Assembly (NCBI GenBank): GCA_930367205.1
Contig: OV884009.1
Coordinates: forward strand, 84,341,189-84,405,188
Origin: Acanthosoma haemorrhoidale
Lineage: Eukaryota > Arthropoda > Insecta > Hemiptera > Acanthosomatidae
Length of the DNA: 64,000 nt
Reading direction: 5' to 3'
Within the stretch, counting starts at the first letter, position 1, and every line of letters starts with the position of its first letter. Positions 1 through 12,203 of the stretch are shown here, piece after piece. The translations under genes were made by a program, and so were the position numbers. Under the pieces are notes generated by a model. That model was not told where the DNA came from and made no database searches. It saw only the letters and a list, made by a program, of their open reading frames with translations.

Positions 1-320
1 AGCCCCGTCTCACCCCTATTTTTTTGTTCTTTGTAAATCCGGCTAACGGCTTACCCTGTACCCCCACTAAATCATACAACCACCTAGTCAGGGGACCTCA
101 TAGTTACCGGAAGTATGAGCTTCTTCTTTGGGAGTAATACATGCCACCCAGTAACTACCACTTTTTTTTCATTTGCTATATAATATATGTATATGTTACT
201 GCTAAAACGAGGTGGCAGCAGCGATGGCTAACCGGAGCTAGATTTTTTGCAACACTGATTGCTGTACAACTAATGATAATATAATGCACGAGTTTTTTCT
301 ACAACCTACTCAAAGTCACT
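1..320. other. AT-rich flank with a weak satellite-like motif
   Basis: No gene is visible. Around 205-245 a short stretch (gcagcagcgatggctaaccg) resembles the GC-richer core of the decayed tandem units found at 1.74-4.58 kb, so this may be an outlying relic of the same array. The rest is unassigned. Confidence 0.3.
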
Positions 321-329
321 TATTTAACC

Positions 330-1680
330 ACCAACAACCAGTAAGTAAAATTGAAAAAAATTGTATCGTGGGACAAAGTCTTCTATGAATAACATGGAAG
401 GAAGGACTGCGTGGTCTATGATATCAATAGCAGCAATGTCACTAATAAGTGGAATAATTGGGACGGAAACCAGATTGTATAGGGTCAAGAAATTGAGATT
501 CTTGAGGGAAATCGGAGATTGGGAGCAACTAGTCATTCAAGAGGTTCAGAGTGGTTAGAAAAGAGGGGGGATTGAGAGAAATGGTCGTTTGGTGAAGTAG
601 GGTTAGGAATTTTTTATGGGTTGGAAGAAAATTCCAAGTTATTTTCCAAGAAGTTAGGGAGAACGAGTTTTGAAGGGTTTATATTGTTGGATATGCATAA
701 TTTTATTAACTTGGCGGAAATTATATCAGGACCAGTACCATTAGTGCGTACTCTCATTACAAAGTTTATAATGTCTGTGGGAGAGGCATAAAAAATGAAA
801 GTCATTACCAACAAACGTAGGCTCACAAAAACTATAGGACTAGGAAAATGGTTAAATTATTGAGGAGGCAGAAATAGATCAGCAGGTGAAACGGGGAAGA
901 AGCACCAGAGTACAGTTTTCCAAAGGAGTTGAAATTTGAATTTGATATCAAGAGCAGAGAAGAGGGTTTCATAAAAGTACTTAGACTTTGCCTAACTGTC
1001 ACCTGGGTCAAGTTGCGGAGTACCCTGAACGCGTGATAAGCCTTGTACGCCTGAAGCGTCTTCGGGCAGCCTCTCACATTTTTTGCAGGTCCCATATAAG
1101 GCAAATCTCCGGAGCATCTCCATGGGGATTAAGGATATTGAGGAGGTTGGCAGTGAGAATGTCGATCATGGAGTCAATTGAGCAGGAGTAATTAGTATCC
1201 TTTGGAGAAAAGCTGATCAATATTTTAGGTTTTAGGAGGAGAAGATGAGGTCTGTATATTATAAGAAATTTGGTAGTAAAAGGAACGATGAAGAAAAGGA
1301 GCGAAAAAAAGGCCCCCTAAATAGAGATTTTTGTGGAAATCCAATAGAAGGTTGGTATTTAGGTCACCTGAGATGATAATATTACAGTAGACAGGAAATA
1401 AATTGTAAAATGTTTAAAAGAGAAGAAAATGAGTTGAAATTAGAGGGAAAATTGGTTCAGCAGATGTGAAGAGCGCAGCATATAGGCCAGGAAGACGGTT
1501 GCAGGTTCCCTTTAAGATAAGGAACTCTCGACGTGTGGATGGCTGGCTGAGGGGAGCGGTAAAGGATTCGGGTCTTCAGGCTGTCATGTACATACAAACC
1601 CACACCACCACCTATCCAGCTAACCCCGTCGTGGACTAGAACTGTGTAGATGAAGAGGGAGATAGATACAACCAGCAATA
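330..1680 (-). pseudogene. Non-LTR retrotransposon endonuclease/RT pseudogene
   Basis: Read on the minus strand, several frames together give the order of a Jockey/I-type ORF2. An endonuclease-like block with a GGGVGLYVHDSL motif lies near 1600. A linker with AYKAYHAFRVLRNLTQ lies near 1000-1050. An RT N-terminal segment with VRTNGTGPDIISAKLIK lies near 700-760, and QSGFRPNYST, the conserved block before the RT palm, lies near 470. The known function of the family is target-primed reverse transcription. Stops and frameshifts separate all blocks, and neither the catalytic RT motif nor a 3' end is visible, so this is an old fragment. It differs from the Jockey family at 9-16 kb. Family assignment beyond Jockey/I-like is inference. 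Confidence 0.7.
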
Positions 1681-1739
1681 ATAAATTTCTTGAGTATAAT
1701 ACATCAAGATCTTTTACATATTAATATACATCCCCTTTA

Positions 1740-4575
1740 AAATTCCTGAATATTCTTTCATCAGTTTAGGAGGTACGGCCAAATCAGATATTGTCATTTG
1801 CACAACTCCGTTGTAGAGACAGCTACTGACGATAACCGGAACTAGATTTGTTAAAACCTTATATCTCTGCCATCAATCATATAGTAACGATAGGGTTTCT
1901 TTTATTTAGAAAGTCTTTAAATAAATATTATCTATAATCCCAGAAAATTTCCTATAAATTCTTATAGAGTAATGTACGAGATGCAGTCTTATATATTAAA
2001 TAGTCATTTCCATTGGAGAGAGATGACGTCCAACTGCACTGGCCAAGAAAGCTATTTAAAATCACTTTCATTTAAAATCAAATTTCTTTTACCAGGACTT
2101 TTTTTTTTGGATGATTAACAACAACTTTATTATGTTAAAATTACAATCTCCCTCATTGGGCTATAAGTAATTGTGATAAATGATCTCATTCATACCATAT
2201 TAACAATACATCCATAAAGAAGCTCGAATCGAAGACGCGCGATAAGCTCAATAACTTATTTCTATTGACCCAGTACTTAAAATTTCTCGGATTTTATCAT
2301 TGACGCATTTCTATATATTTTCCTACAATTCATTGAAATTTCGTGAATGTGTTGCAATTAGTTTAAGAGGTATTACTATATCACGATGTAGCCGTTTACC
2401 CCCCTCCGTGTAAGACAGCCACAGCCACCACAATGATGGTCGGAGTAATATTTGCCAAACCCTTATAAACCTGGAACTAGCTATAATATTTCTTAGCGAA
2501 TAAAACGATCGGGATGTGTTTAATTACGTACTTATGTGTATTTTCTACATTAACTTTCTATAAATGCCTCCTTCAGTGTATGAATTACATACTAGCATAT
2601 TGAATAGCTATTGCCATTGCTCTAGCAAGGTGACAGCCAAATGCACTAGGCTAAGCTACTTCAGATCGCTTATTTCTAGTGATCCAGTTTTTAAAATTTC
2701 TAGAATTTTATCGGTTACGTATTTCTATATGCTATTCAAAAATCCTATTATTATCGTAGTTATCTCCGTTTGAACCGTTCCGTGTTCGAAACAGCCTCAT
2801 CCACCACGGGGATGGCTGGAGCTAGATTTGTCAAGCCCGTATAACCCTTATTTCTAGTAATCCTGTGTTACAATTTCTTGGATTTAACATTTTTGTACAT
2901 TTACATATTATCCACTAATTCTAAAAATGTGTGATATTATTGCTATTATTTTAACAGTTATGTATAAATGTAGTTATTGCCGTTTTCACCGCTCCGTGTT
3001 GGAGACTGCCATAGCCGCCACGGAGATGGCTGGAGCTAGATTTGTCAACCCCCTTAAATATTTTAAACCAGCTATAATATAACAAAAGGGTTTGTTTCAT
3101 TTCGTACTTATGTTTATTATCTATAATTCATAAAAATATAGAAATTCTCCGAGTAGTTTCGGTCAGGTAGCGAGGTGACGACCGAGTGCACTGGGTCGAG
3201 CTAGCTCGTTGGTATATATATTATTTCTTTAGAACCAGCATTAAAAGGTTTTTAAAGTTTACATGCATTTATTTATTATCGACTGGTCTTTTAAATCTCA
3301 TCAATATGTACAATTGGTTTAAAAGCTCTGACTGTATCTATTTATTGCCGTTTGAACCGCTACGTGTCCGTGAGAGCCACAGCTGCCACGATGGTGGCCG
3401 GAGGTACATTCGTAAAACTGTTATATCTCTGCAGTAAAAATGAAATTATGGTTTTTTTTTTTATTAGGCACCTCTATGTACTTTCTATAAATTTAAAATT
3501 TTGCCTATAAATTCTTCAAGTAGTTTACACAATATTGTTCTTGTATATTGGAAAACTATTTGCATCTCTCGTAGGCTAGGCACTCGTTTGAATATCTAGA
3601 ACCGTAAACGTGCTATTTATCATGTTTCCTGTATAACGTAGTTTGATATATTACATAAAATAATGTATGTTCAAAATTCACTAGAAATTTCAAAGATAGT
3701 GTCTTGCACAAGCGTTTAAATTGTTTTAGCAAAGAAGTTGGTGAACGATGGAACTTCGTGATTCAAATCTCTGAATAGTTTATTTCTCTACTAACAGTAA
3801 TTTTAAAACGATGGGGTATCTTTTATTACGTGCTTCTTTGTATTGTCTACAATTCCTTAATTTTTTGTTTAAATTCTTCCAATACCTAGTTTACGAAATA
3901 AAGTCTGATGTATTAAAAAGGGATTGAAAAGGAAGATGACCGGCTTCACTTGGTTACTTCAAATTGCTTATTTCTTTTGTGCTCGTAATGAAAAATTGCT
4001 AGGGTTTCATCAATTGTGTACTTAGATATATTATCCACAATATCTCTTGTGCAATATTTTCAAGCGTTTTCAAAGATAAAATCTTGGATAGGGTATAGCT
4101 ATTTGCATTGCTCTGGCGTGGGATTTGACTTTTGCTAGGACTGGGCCGAGTTAGATTTTACAAATCTTTAAATCGCTTATTTCTCAAGAACTAATAATGA
4201 TAAAATGCTGGACTATCATGAACTCTACCACCTTATATTCATTATCTAGAATCACTGTTAGTTTGGAGAATATATACTTCAATTAGTTTCAGACATTCAG
4301 TTATCTTCTTATATCCATATAACATTCTTATATAACATATTTGGACCGCTCCGTCGAGAAGACAGCTTCTGGGGCTGACCGGAGTGAGGTTTTCAGAATG
4401 GCTTATTTCTCTACAACCCCTGACATTTATCAAAATATTGAGGTTTTTTTATCACGTACTTAAATATTTTACCCAGAATAACTCCAAATTTCGTGAAAAT
4501 TTTAGCTGTGGTTTCAGAGATTATAAGCTGGGTAGCTTTATTGTTTGCATGGCGAGGGATTAGAAATTAATTTTA
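1740..4575. repeat. Decayed tandem array of ~200-bp units
   Basis: A GC-richer core, with versions such as ccgctccgtgt...gatggctggagctagattt or gcattgctctggcg...gggccgagttagattt, recurs about every 160-250 bp near 1800, 2005, 2395, 2600, 2775, 2985, 3165, 3355, 3560, 3735, 3935, 4095, 4345 and 4545. Cores are separated by AT-rich linkers that also resemble each other (cttatttctctagtaat, then ttttaaaatttct, then a tacttatgtatattatctac-like stretch). Units are highly diverged. No long open frame is conserved, so I read it as an old satellite rather than genes. Exact period and unit boundaries need a self-alignment. Confidence 0.65.
2114..2213 (-). mobile_element. Jockey 3'-end fragment (about 100 bp)
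   Basis: The minus strand carries the 3' terminal sequence shared by all Jockey copies here (cattcataccatattaaca and taaaattacaatctccctca as seen on the plus strand). It is severely 5' truncated and sits inside the decayed satellite array. Confidence 0.75.
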
Positions 4576-4579
4576 TTTA

Positions 4580-7380
4580 GTATAATTAGCATTTTATTTT
4601 TTTTTATTATGTAGGTTTTTGCTATGTTTTTTTCTTCTATTAGATATTCATCAATATATTACATTACAGTAAAAAAAAAAAAAGAAGATTTGAGTGTACA
4701 TCTGTATGTGGTCTCGGTGACCAAAACATGTAATTTCGATTCTTCTTTAATTTTAGTTCTTCTAAGCGAAATTGTAAGATATTTAAAAAAATAAGTTTTA
4801 TAAAAAAAAATGTTTGTTATCATTTTACATATAACTTAACTTCAACTCAAACATAGCACGCTGAGAAGTTGAAACCAAAAAATTACAAATTACAATACAA
4901 AGTTACAATTGTTTTTTTTTAATATTTGGCTGCTGTAAATGCCCTTTTACATGAAAACACTTATTTCACACGTTCGTTTATAATATTGTATACATAACTA
5001 ATTCTTTATTAATTGTTAACCATGACCCGCGTTTCGTTTCATTTTTATACCGTATATTACACCGAGAATTCCTAAAGATAAACTTGTGATTGATATAGAA
5101 ATTTTTAGACATTTGCTCAGTGAAAGGTGAAGGGGTAGAGCTGCACTTGGGCCCAAACGCTTCAATGATGCGCCTCGATCATGTCACCCTTCAGTAGTCA
5201 ATAATGATGGTATAATTAATCGATATGTAATCTAAATTTATATCTGGAAGAAGGATTAGTAGATACAATAGGGTTTTTTGAGAAGTTACATTCAACATAA
5301 TATTTTATAACAATATTTGAAATTAACTTGTTTTAGCTACAATATGTTTTGTAACGACTTAGTAAACAAAACTGCTTTCAAAAAAAAAAATACCTGGTGT
5401 AATTTTTAATGGCGTAAGAAGAAAAAAGAACTCTTCGAAACCCTCAAAAGACAAATGATTCTCGTAGGGACGATATGAATAACGAAGGCTTACCCATGAA
5501 AAGCAGGACAAAAGTGATTATTTCAACTCAGTTTATTAGCGCTAATGATTTACACAGAGGAAACTGTGCTTCCACAGGGCCACTTTATGAACGAAAATTA
5601 TTATTAGTATCTATATAACCCCTTTTTAAGGAGAAATTTATACACCCAAGAACAAAAGTGAGTAATTATGTAAATATCTTAAACTTTTACGGGACTGCTC
5701 TTTTGCGTTAAACCTAACTAGTTCATCTGAGGATCAGTATATTTGCTAAATTTTTGCAATCATAAATTTTGTTTTCTTTATAGCTAGGATAATACATTAA
5801 TAAAGAACTAAATGGTTACGTTGAGAGTATATATTTTTGTGTTAGGGTAAAGGAAATAAAAACAGGTTGCGTGCTCAACCAGAGTTTTTTTTTGTTTTTT
5901 CGAAGCTTGTACAGGTCATGTCTCTGTAGAGAGGAGTGCTTGTAAGAAGTACTTTTTTCTTCTTGAAATCGAAATTACAAATACAACGTATGTTCCATGT
6001 AGGATATTTTCATTGGCTATAAATAACTATCTAACAAATCTTCAACCGTGACTTAATTTGTCTTCCTTTGTGGTTAGGTAGCACTAATTTGAGTTGTTCT
6101 CGAGCCAGCAGACTGTGGTAGGTTCCAGAAGTCAAGAATTTATATATAACAATTATTAAAACATGAAATGTGAAAGAACACTATAGATATATATTAAATG
6201 TCAGGCTAGTCTCCATTGTATCTATACTCTAGTGTCAGTTTCATAAACACTTATTAAATCATTTTATTTTTAAAACCATCACAGTCACTGAAAATTTCCT
6301 TTTATACAATAACGAATTTGTGAATAGGTAAATTATTTACATGAAATACCAGGATTGGAACGTATTAGCAAAACATTTCTACTGTCAAGCCTAGAAAGTT
6401 TATTTTTTAAAAACCCTTTAAAATTCATTATGTTACCGTCTTTGATGTCTCTTCATCTATAGGAAAAACTTTGAATAACGAACTGAGAAGTAAAACAAAA
6501 CGATCCAAAATTATTTTACGTTTATTTTTTTTCTCCAACTTCTGTTATGGAATTTTAGCCAAAAACTAATCAGAATATTGTGTTCTAGAATATATTTTTA
6601 TAATTTTAGATCAGGCTAATTATTTCTAGGCCTACAAGAAACTATTCGTATAACAGACATACTGATAGTATTGTAAAGAACTGAATAAAATGATCTCATC
6701 TCCTTTCAGGCTAGAAAAAAAATTGAGTTGTTCCATTCGTGTTTGTTCATTTTTTCATAATATATGCTGGTGTTGGAAATTTTTTGGAAGAAGAATGGGA
6801 TGACTGTAAGTGCGGAACGGATGAAAAACTTTGCAAGCGGGGAAATGGAAAAATTTCGTGGCTGTCTACACCTGTTATGGTGCTAGGCTCCATCGAACCC
6901 TTTTATCAAGGGAAAGAATAAGAAAGATTTTCAGTTTTGTGGAAAATGAGGGGTGAGTTGGTATGTGCATGTGTTGGTGAAACCGGTTGACCATGTTAGC
7001 AGCAACCTCTTGACCCTGAGCCTCCAAGCCTAGAGGCCTAATCCAGTTCGCCTGGATAAATCTTATATAAACTGAACCTGCCTCGCTAACTTTATTGAAA
7101 AAACAAATCTAGACAAATTGCTCTTCACTCTACCTCCGTTTTCCTTAAACATATTTGCCTCACTAATCTAGTGTACTATGTAAAATTCACGTAATTTATT
7201 CTCAATGCTCTGTAGCAATCGTGGCGTGAATAAAGTGTACTAGTTCCTGGAATTTTTAAAATATATCATCAACTAATGGTCTGTAACATGTAATAACATT
7301 TTAAGTTTACGTAGCAAACCGATTTTTATTACAACCTTGTGAGATGTTGTTTCCGAATAGTTCGTCAAGCTTTTACAACC
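4580..7380. other. AT-rich DNA, no gene recognised
   Basis: There are only short spurious open frames (for example 6739-6921) with no recognisable domain, and scattered A/T homopolymers. I see no repeat, RNA gene or element end that I can defend. Confidence 0.5.
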
Positions 7381-7504
7381 GTCTTACCAACCTCAATGCT
7401 GTCATAGTTTTCTCCAGTTCAATTCGTAGGTCACTTCTTCTCTTCCTTACCGATGGAGCTAAAGAAGTATTTTTGACCAACAATCTTCTTTTGATACGAT
7501 CATC

Positions 7505-7572
7505 ACGGTCAGTGCTCGAACCCAGACAATCTCCGGTAGGGTGCTCTATCTACTCACCTGTCCTTATACTTC
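7505..7572 (-). repeat. tRNA-derived SINE head-like sequence
   Basis: On the minus strand a B-box-like ctgggttcgagc (about 7513-7524) is preceded by an A-box-like ggtgagtagatagagcacc (about 7540-7558), the spacing of a pol III tRNA promoter. The acceptor and anticodon stems do not close, so it is not a functional tRNA. It lies directly downstream of the poly(A) end of the neighbouring gag-only element. Confidence 0.45.
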
Positions 7573-8785
7573 TTTTTTTTTTTTTTTTGCCCCTTCCTGA
7601 GGTGGAGCCTCAAACGGGGTTTCCCAACGAGCCCGTGATGCAGGCTTGGGGATCGGTTATCAAACCCTCATAACTCGGGGTCTGCCCGTTAGTCTGTAAA
7701 GCAGAACAGGGGCTTTCATCGATGTCTATGGTGCGCGTATTCCATAGAACTATCTATGGTATTTTATTAACGATGTTTCTTATGTTCTACAGTTAACAGT
7801 TTTTACATCCTAATTCTTACTATCTACGGATTTACAAACCTATTAACTACTAATTACACAAACAATAAATAACTTATGATTTAAGTGTCGTATCCTAGTT
7901 ACATTTCCCTACATCTAATTAACCTAAGTACCAAAATTCTTATGCTAAGCTTATACTCTATGTTATATCTAACTAATATATACGGCCTAACCTAAGTACA
8001 TCTGCACAACTATGCATCCCACTTATTATAAACCCAAGTCTTACTAGTACCTCGTTCTGCGCATCAGTGACTCCACCTCATTAATTAACTGAGGGCAATC
8101 AACAGCCCCTGCCTGGTGCCTTGCATCATCCTCTGGTATCCCAACGCGGATGCAATTCGCACAGCGTGGGCTTTCGTCCTTATGCGTACAGTTCTTTGAT
8201 ATGTGTGACTTACACACCACCAACAAGTCTCCTGGTACTTGGGGCTGGTGACCTTGGAATGTCCGTATCCCTGGCACTTCAGGCTACGGGGCGCATCGAG
8301 AAAGTCTTTTACGACCAACCTATGCCACCCCTCCCCCCCCCCACCCGTAAATCAGCAGCCCCTAATAGCGCGTATCTAACGGCTGGGGTAACCTCCACCA
8401 CCCAGCTAATAAAAACCGGGTACCTACCTCCCTCTTGAATATCAACCTTAGCGAGCTCGGTCTCTGATCCTGAGGCAGGGTGAATCCACCCGAGATAAGG
8501 CACTCCATACCTCATCTTTAAACTGTTCCTCTGTCCATGACCTAGGGACTCCCCGAAACAACACCCTAGGTCCTCTCTTCATAGCCAACCTAGCATTGAG
8601 ACCTGCCGATTTAGCAGATTGAAGCAGGCTCGCTGCTTCCTCCATGCTAGGGGTCTCTATAAGGAGACCTCCAACTTTCGTACCCCTAACAATCCTTCTA
8701 AAAGTCTGTAGTAGCTCAGCTGTGCAAGTGATAAGAGTAGGGGGTTCCGGTAAGAGTGAGAGTCCGGCCTGACCCTCATAACCTT
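7573..8785 (-). mobile_element. Gag-only remnant of a non-LTR retrotransposon
   Basis: On the minus strand an ORF1-type gag (8785-8044) is followed by about 455 bp of untranslated sequence and a 16-nt poly(A) (16 T on the plus strand at 7573-7588). No ORF2 (endonuclease/RT) lies between gag and tail. This is either an internally deleted copy or a gag-only non-autonomous family. The 5' end is truncated or decayed near 8785. I could not find a convincing target-site duplication. Confidence 0.65.
8044..8785 (-). pseudogene. Non-LTR ORF1 (gag-like nucleic-acid-binding) pseudogene
   Basis: Minus-strand frames give a continuous protein relic. The N-terminal part is around GTKVGGLLIETPSMEEAASL, then RGPRVLFRGVPRSWTEEQF, then GVPYLGWIHP, and finally a cluster of retroviral-type zinc knuckles (KCQGYGHSK, CWWC...KSHISKNC, RCANC...HQAGAVDCP). 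This order is known from ORF1 of I/R1/Jockey-type non-LTR elements, where the protein packages element RNA. The reading frame changes at least twice, once near a long C/G run at about 8325-8345 (a likely slippage site), and the first knuckle has lost a cysteine. It is unrelated in sequence to the Jockey ORF1 that follows at 8937. Confidence 0.7.
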
Positions 8786-8936
8786 GACTGTTGCCTATTG
8801 CTAGCTTCGTAGTCTCTTATATAAAATACGTGCGTTCGAGGCTACATTATACTATATATTTTATATTTATAAAAAAATACCTAAAAATTCAGAAAAATAT
8901 TTTTGATGATGAAACATGCGTTTCTATCAACAAGTG

Positions 8937-9880
8937 ATGTCAGAAAATAAAAAAAAACGCTCAAAGTCTCTGGGAACAGCACCTACTCCGTCGCCAATCA
9001 AACGCAAGCCACGGCGATCTAATAGAAATTTGCCTGTAAATTCTTTAGTACCCAGCAGCTCTATGAAAGAATTACCACCACCACAACCTAGCGCATCAAA
9101 ACAAACAACAACCCATGAGTCTCTATTTATCACGCCCAACAGTTATGAGGTGTCGTAACAAATTGAAGTAGAGGGCATGGACTCTACACAAACACCCACA
9201 CAGCCCAAGTCACCAGCGATATTTGTACGCAATATTAGCAATTTTAAACTGCTATGTACTCAAATGAGTAAAATCGTACAAACAGGCAAATATAAATGCT
9301 TCAATCGGTCTTTGGACACCCCCGATACATATCGAGCAATGATCAAATACTTAAAAAAAACTACTTATTATATAAGCCCATTACTACTTATTATATATAC
9401 TTATTATTATAAGCCGACTTCTATACTTATCGGCTAAAGCAGGAAAGATCCCTACGGGTGGTGATTAAAAACCTGCATCTCACTATACCAGCAGACGAGA
9501 TAGAAAAGGAGCTCTTAGGTTTAGGATACAAGGTTCACCAAATTAGCAACGTGCTACGTGAGGAAATGCAAGAAGACGTAGCGATCAAGACACCACTACC
9601 CTTGTTCTTTGTGGATCTAGAGCAAACACCTGGAATAGGAAAAATCTACGAGCTTACCCACTTGTATTACACAAGAGTACAGGTCTAAAAACCTTACCCC
9701 AAACGTGCATAGTCCAATGCAATAATTTTCAGGCATATGGGCATGCGAAATCATACTGTTACCGCCCTCCCAGGTTTGTAAAGTATAGTGGACAGCACAA
9801 AAGCGAAATGTGCAAGAAGCCCCTAAAATCACCTGCAGTATGCGATCTTTGCCATCAAGGCCACCCGGCCAACTATTAAC
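8937..9880 (+). pseudogene. Jockey ORF1 (gag-like, PRE_C2HC) pseudogene
   Basis: The start at 8937 gives a basic, Pro/Ser-rich N-terminus (MSENKKKRSKSL). The conserved segment IFVRNISNFKLLCTQMSKIV follows, then VVIKNLHLTIPADEIEKELL, which matches the PRE_C2HC domain of arthropod Jockey ORF1, then LPLFFVDLEQTPG and degraded zinc knuckles near 9700-9870. The protein is an RNA-binding gag analogue of the retrotransposon particle. Lesions are a TAA at 9156-9158 in frame with the rest, an AT-rich (TTATTA)-like expansion at about 9355-9410 that breaks the frame, and a stop after the YYTRVQV motif (about 9686). A deletion then joins ORF1 to the endonuclease. Confidence 0.8.
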
Positions 9881-9894
9881 ATCATTCCTTGCAG

Positions 9895-10136
9895 AGGTCA
9901 GAACCCTAATTACCCCTCTCTCTCTTATAACTGAAACAAAACTTACGAGTAAACGACCATTTACAGTTCGACAGTACCAGACTTATCGAACTGATCACCC
10001 ACATAGAAGAGCACATCCAGGTACTGCTGACATTGTCCATAACTCCATTTCATATCACATAGTTCCTTTGGTAGCACGCGATTTCCTTCAGTCCACTGCA
10101 GTGTCAATAAGCACCTTCACTTTTCCCCTAACTCTA
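9895..10136 (+). pseudogene. Jockey ORF2 endonuclease, 5' part (copy A)
   Basis: After a deletion that removes the ORF1/ORF2 junction, the frame reads SLITETKLTSKRPFTVRQY and YHIVPLVARDFLQSTAVSI, which are APE-like endonuclease segments that include the catalytic Glu of ITET. It stops abruptly at the codons for TFTFPLTL, where the inverted copy is inserted. The remainder of the domain continues at 13602. Confidence 0.8.
10123..10136 (+). repeat. Target-site duplication (14 bp, left)
   Basis: ttcccctaactcta, exactly repeated at 13602-13615. It flanks the minus-strand Jockey insertion and reconstitutes the interrupted endonuclease codons. Confidence 0.9.
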
Positions 10137-10148
10137 TATATATATATA

Positions 10149-10458
10149 ATCCTTTATTGTGCTAAAATTACAATCTGCCTTTTATAAGGCAATAAGTAAT
10201 TAAGATAAATGCTCTCATTCATACCATATTTACAGTTCATCATTCACTCGCTCATTCATACAATATTTACAGACAGCCCAGAGACCCCCCAAATCCACCG
10301 CGAAGAGAAAGCGGAGTCTTAGGAAGTCCCCCACGCTCCTCCGTCAGCCACGTCACCGGATACTAGCTAGTGGAGGCTGACCAAGAGCGCGAGAGCCACA
10401 GACGCTCAGGACATGATTGGAGAAACTGGCCATTGCCAGGACTCCCACTGTCACGCGT
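10149..10458 (-). other. Jockey copy B 3' UTR
   Basis: On the minus strand it follows the ORF2 stop and shares its terminal block (the cattcataccatatttacag and ttacaatctgccttttataa blocks on the plus strand) with the other copies at 2114, 14450, 16300, 17140, 30380 and 42730. The terminal aataaag resembles a polyadenylation signal. Confidence 0.8.
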
Positions 10459-12203
10459 TTATAGCAGGTCACGAGGCCACTGCCGTTTCAGTCTCCGAGG
10501 AGGATTATAGGGATGAGTGGCGCAGTGCAATGACTGTGCTACAGGATTAGGGTGGTTGGAAAGGCTACTGTGGAATTTCATAAACTTGGAAAGGATGAGT
10601 TCTAGAATGTAGGGTATGTTAAGGTCGTTATGAAGGGTTTTGTTGCTGACATAATAAGGGGCATTTACTATTGTTCTCAGGACTTTTGATTGAAAGGATT
10701 GGATACGCTTGATGTTCGACTTTTTTGCTGTCCCCCATAGCTCTATTCCGTATGTCCAGATTGCTTTAAGTATAACTTTGTAGATTAGTAGTTTATTTTC
10801 TATTGAGAGATGGGATGTCCTTTGAAGTAGTCTGTACAGTTGTCCAAAGCGTCTGTTTAGTTCTTGTCTTTTTAGTCTCGTATGTGGGTTCCAGGTCAGT
10901 CGTTTGTCAAGATGGAAGCCTAAGTACCGTACTGTCTCGGATACAGGGAGAGGAATAGAATTAAAATAAACTAGTGGACAAGACCTGCGACAAAGGGTGA
11001 AGGTAATGTGGGAGCATTTTGCTTCATTAACTTTGATCCGCCATTGATTGCACCAATACTCGATCTCGTCAAGGTGTTTTTGAAGGTTATGGGATACTAT
11101 GTCGGGGTCTGGGTGGGATGACAAGACTGCAGTGTCATCTGCAAATGTGGCCAAGAAGGTATTGGGAGTAGAGGGGACATCAGCGGTGTATAGGTAATAG
11201 AGGATGGGGCCCAGGACACTGCCCTGTGGAACTCCTGCACTTATGGGATAGTAGTTAGAGTATTCTAAACCACAGCGGACTTGGAAGAAGCGGTTTGAAA
11301 GGTAGGACTGTAGGATTAGGAAAAGGGTCGGCTATATCGAAGCTTGAGCTATATCGAGAAAGGCAGCAGTGCAATACTGTTTGGTTTCAAGGGCTGAGGA
11401 GATGTGATCAACAACGCGAAGGCCTTGTTGAGCAGTGGAATGTCGTTGGCGGAAACCAAACTGGTGTGTGGGAAAAAGGTTTTTGGATTCAACAATTGGA
11501 AGTAGACGTTTTAGTAGGAGTTTCTCAAATATTTTTGAGAGGATAGGGAGTAGGCTAATTGGACGGTAAGATGAGGCTTCATTGGGTGGTTTACCGGGTT
11601 TGGCGAATAGGACAATAATGGAATGTTTCCAGAGGAGAAGAAAGTGCGTCGTTCGGATAATGCAATTGTATATATAGGTTAAAAATATTTGACCTCAGAG
11701 GGATTAACGGCTTTTGGTGGAAGAGAGAGAGGAATAGGTGGAGTGAGGAAATCTTCCACAGTTGTGCTGTGAGTATGGCTTTGATGAGAAAGGTGAGGTG
11801 TGAAAGTATGGGTAAGATGCAGAGCAAATTTCTCCGACCTATCCCCATCCGAAGCCGCCCAGGACCCATCATCACGACGGAGTGGATGTGAAACAGGTTG
11901 ATACTTTAGGATTTTTTTGGTTACATTCCACAACGAGTTATCCCTGGTAGACAGAGAGGAGAGGTAGGAATTGAAAGAATCGGAACGGAAGGATGCCAAT
12001 CGCCGCTTTACCAATCGGCAGTACTGATTGTACGAGCGGCGATCAGCAGGATGTCGGGATCTTTGCCACACTGTTCTGGAGCGGCGTTTGGATTGGATTA
12101 GGTCTTTGAGATGCTGAGGTAAACGATTATGATTATGGATTTTTGGGTGACGATGCCTCCCAAGCCGACCTCTGGACCAGAGTAGTGAAAGAATGCACTG
12201 CAT
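10459..12203 (-). pseudogene. Jockey ORF2 linker and reverse transcriptase (copy B), broken
   Basis: The minus strand begins with the linker (LPQHLKDLIQSKRRSRTVWQ, near 12100) and a region ending in PKAVNPSEVKY. About 100 bp of the RT fingers, present in copy C, are then deleted near 11690. The RT palm follows in fragments. The catalytic FADD motif (LATFADDTAVLSSHPD) is at about 11130-11157, in an open block of 231 residues (11154-10459) that runs through YLGFHLDKRLTWNPHTRL and the C-terminal KAIWTYGIELWGTAKKSNIK. The family copies element RNA into DNA at a nicked target. The FADD block is intact, but frameshifts at about 12150 and between 11590 and 11160 prevent a full protein. Confidence 0.85.

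Noticed and set aside
6739..6921. 60-codon open frame as a small secreted protein gene
   Set aside because: Cys-containing but with no convincing start context, homology or supporting structure. Frames of this length are expected by chance.
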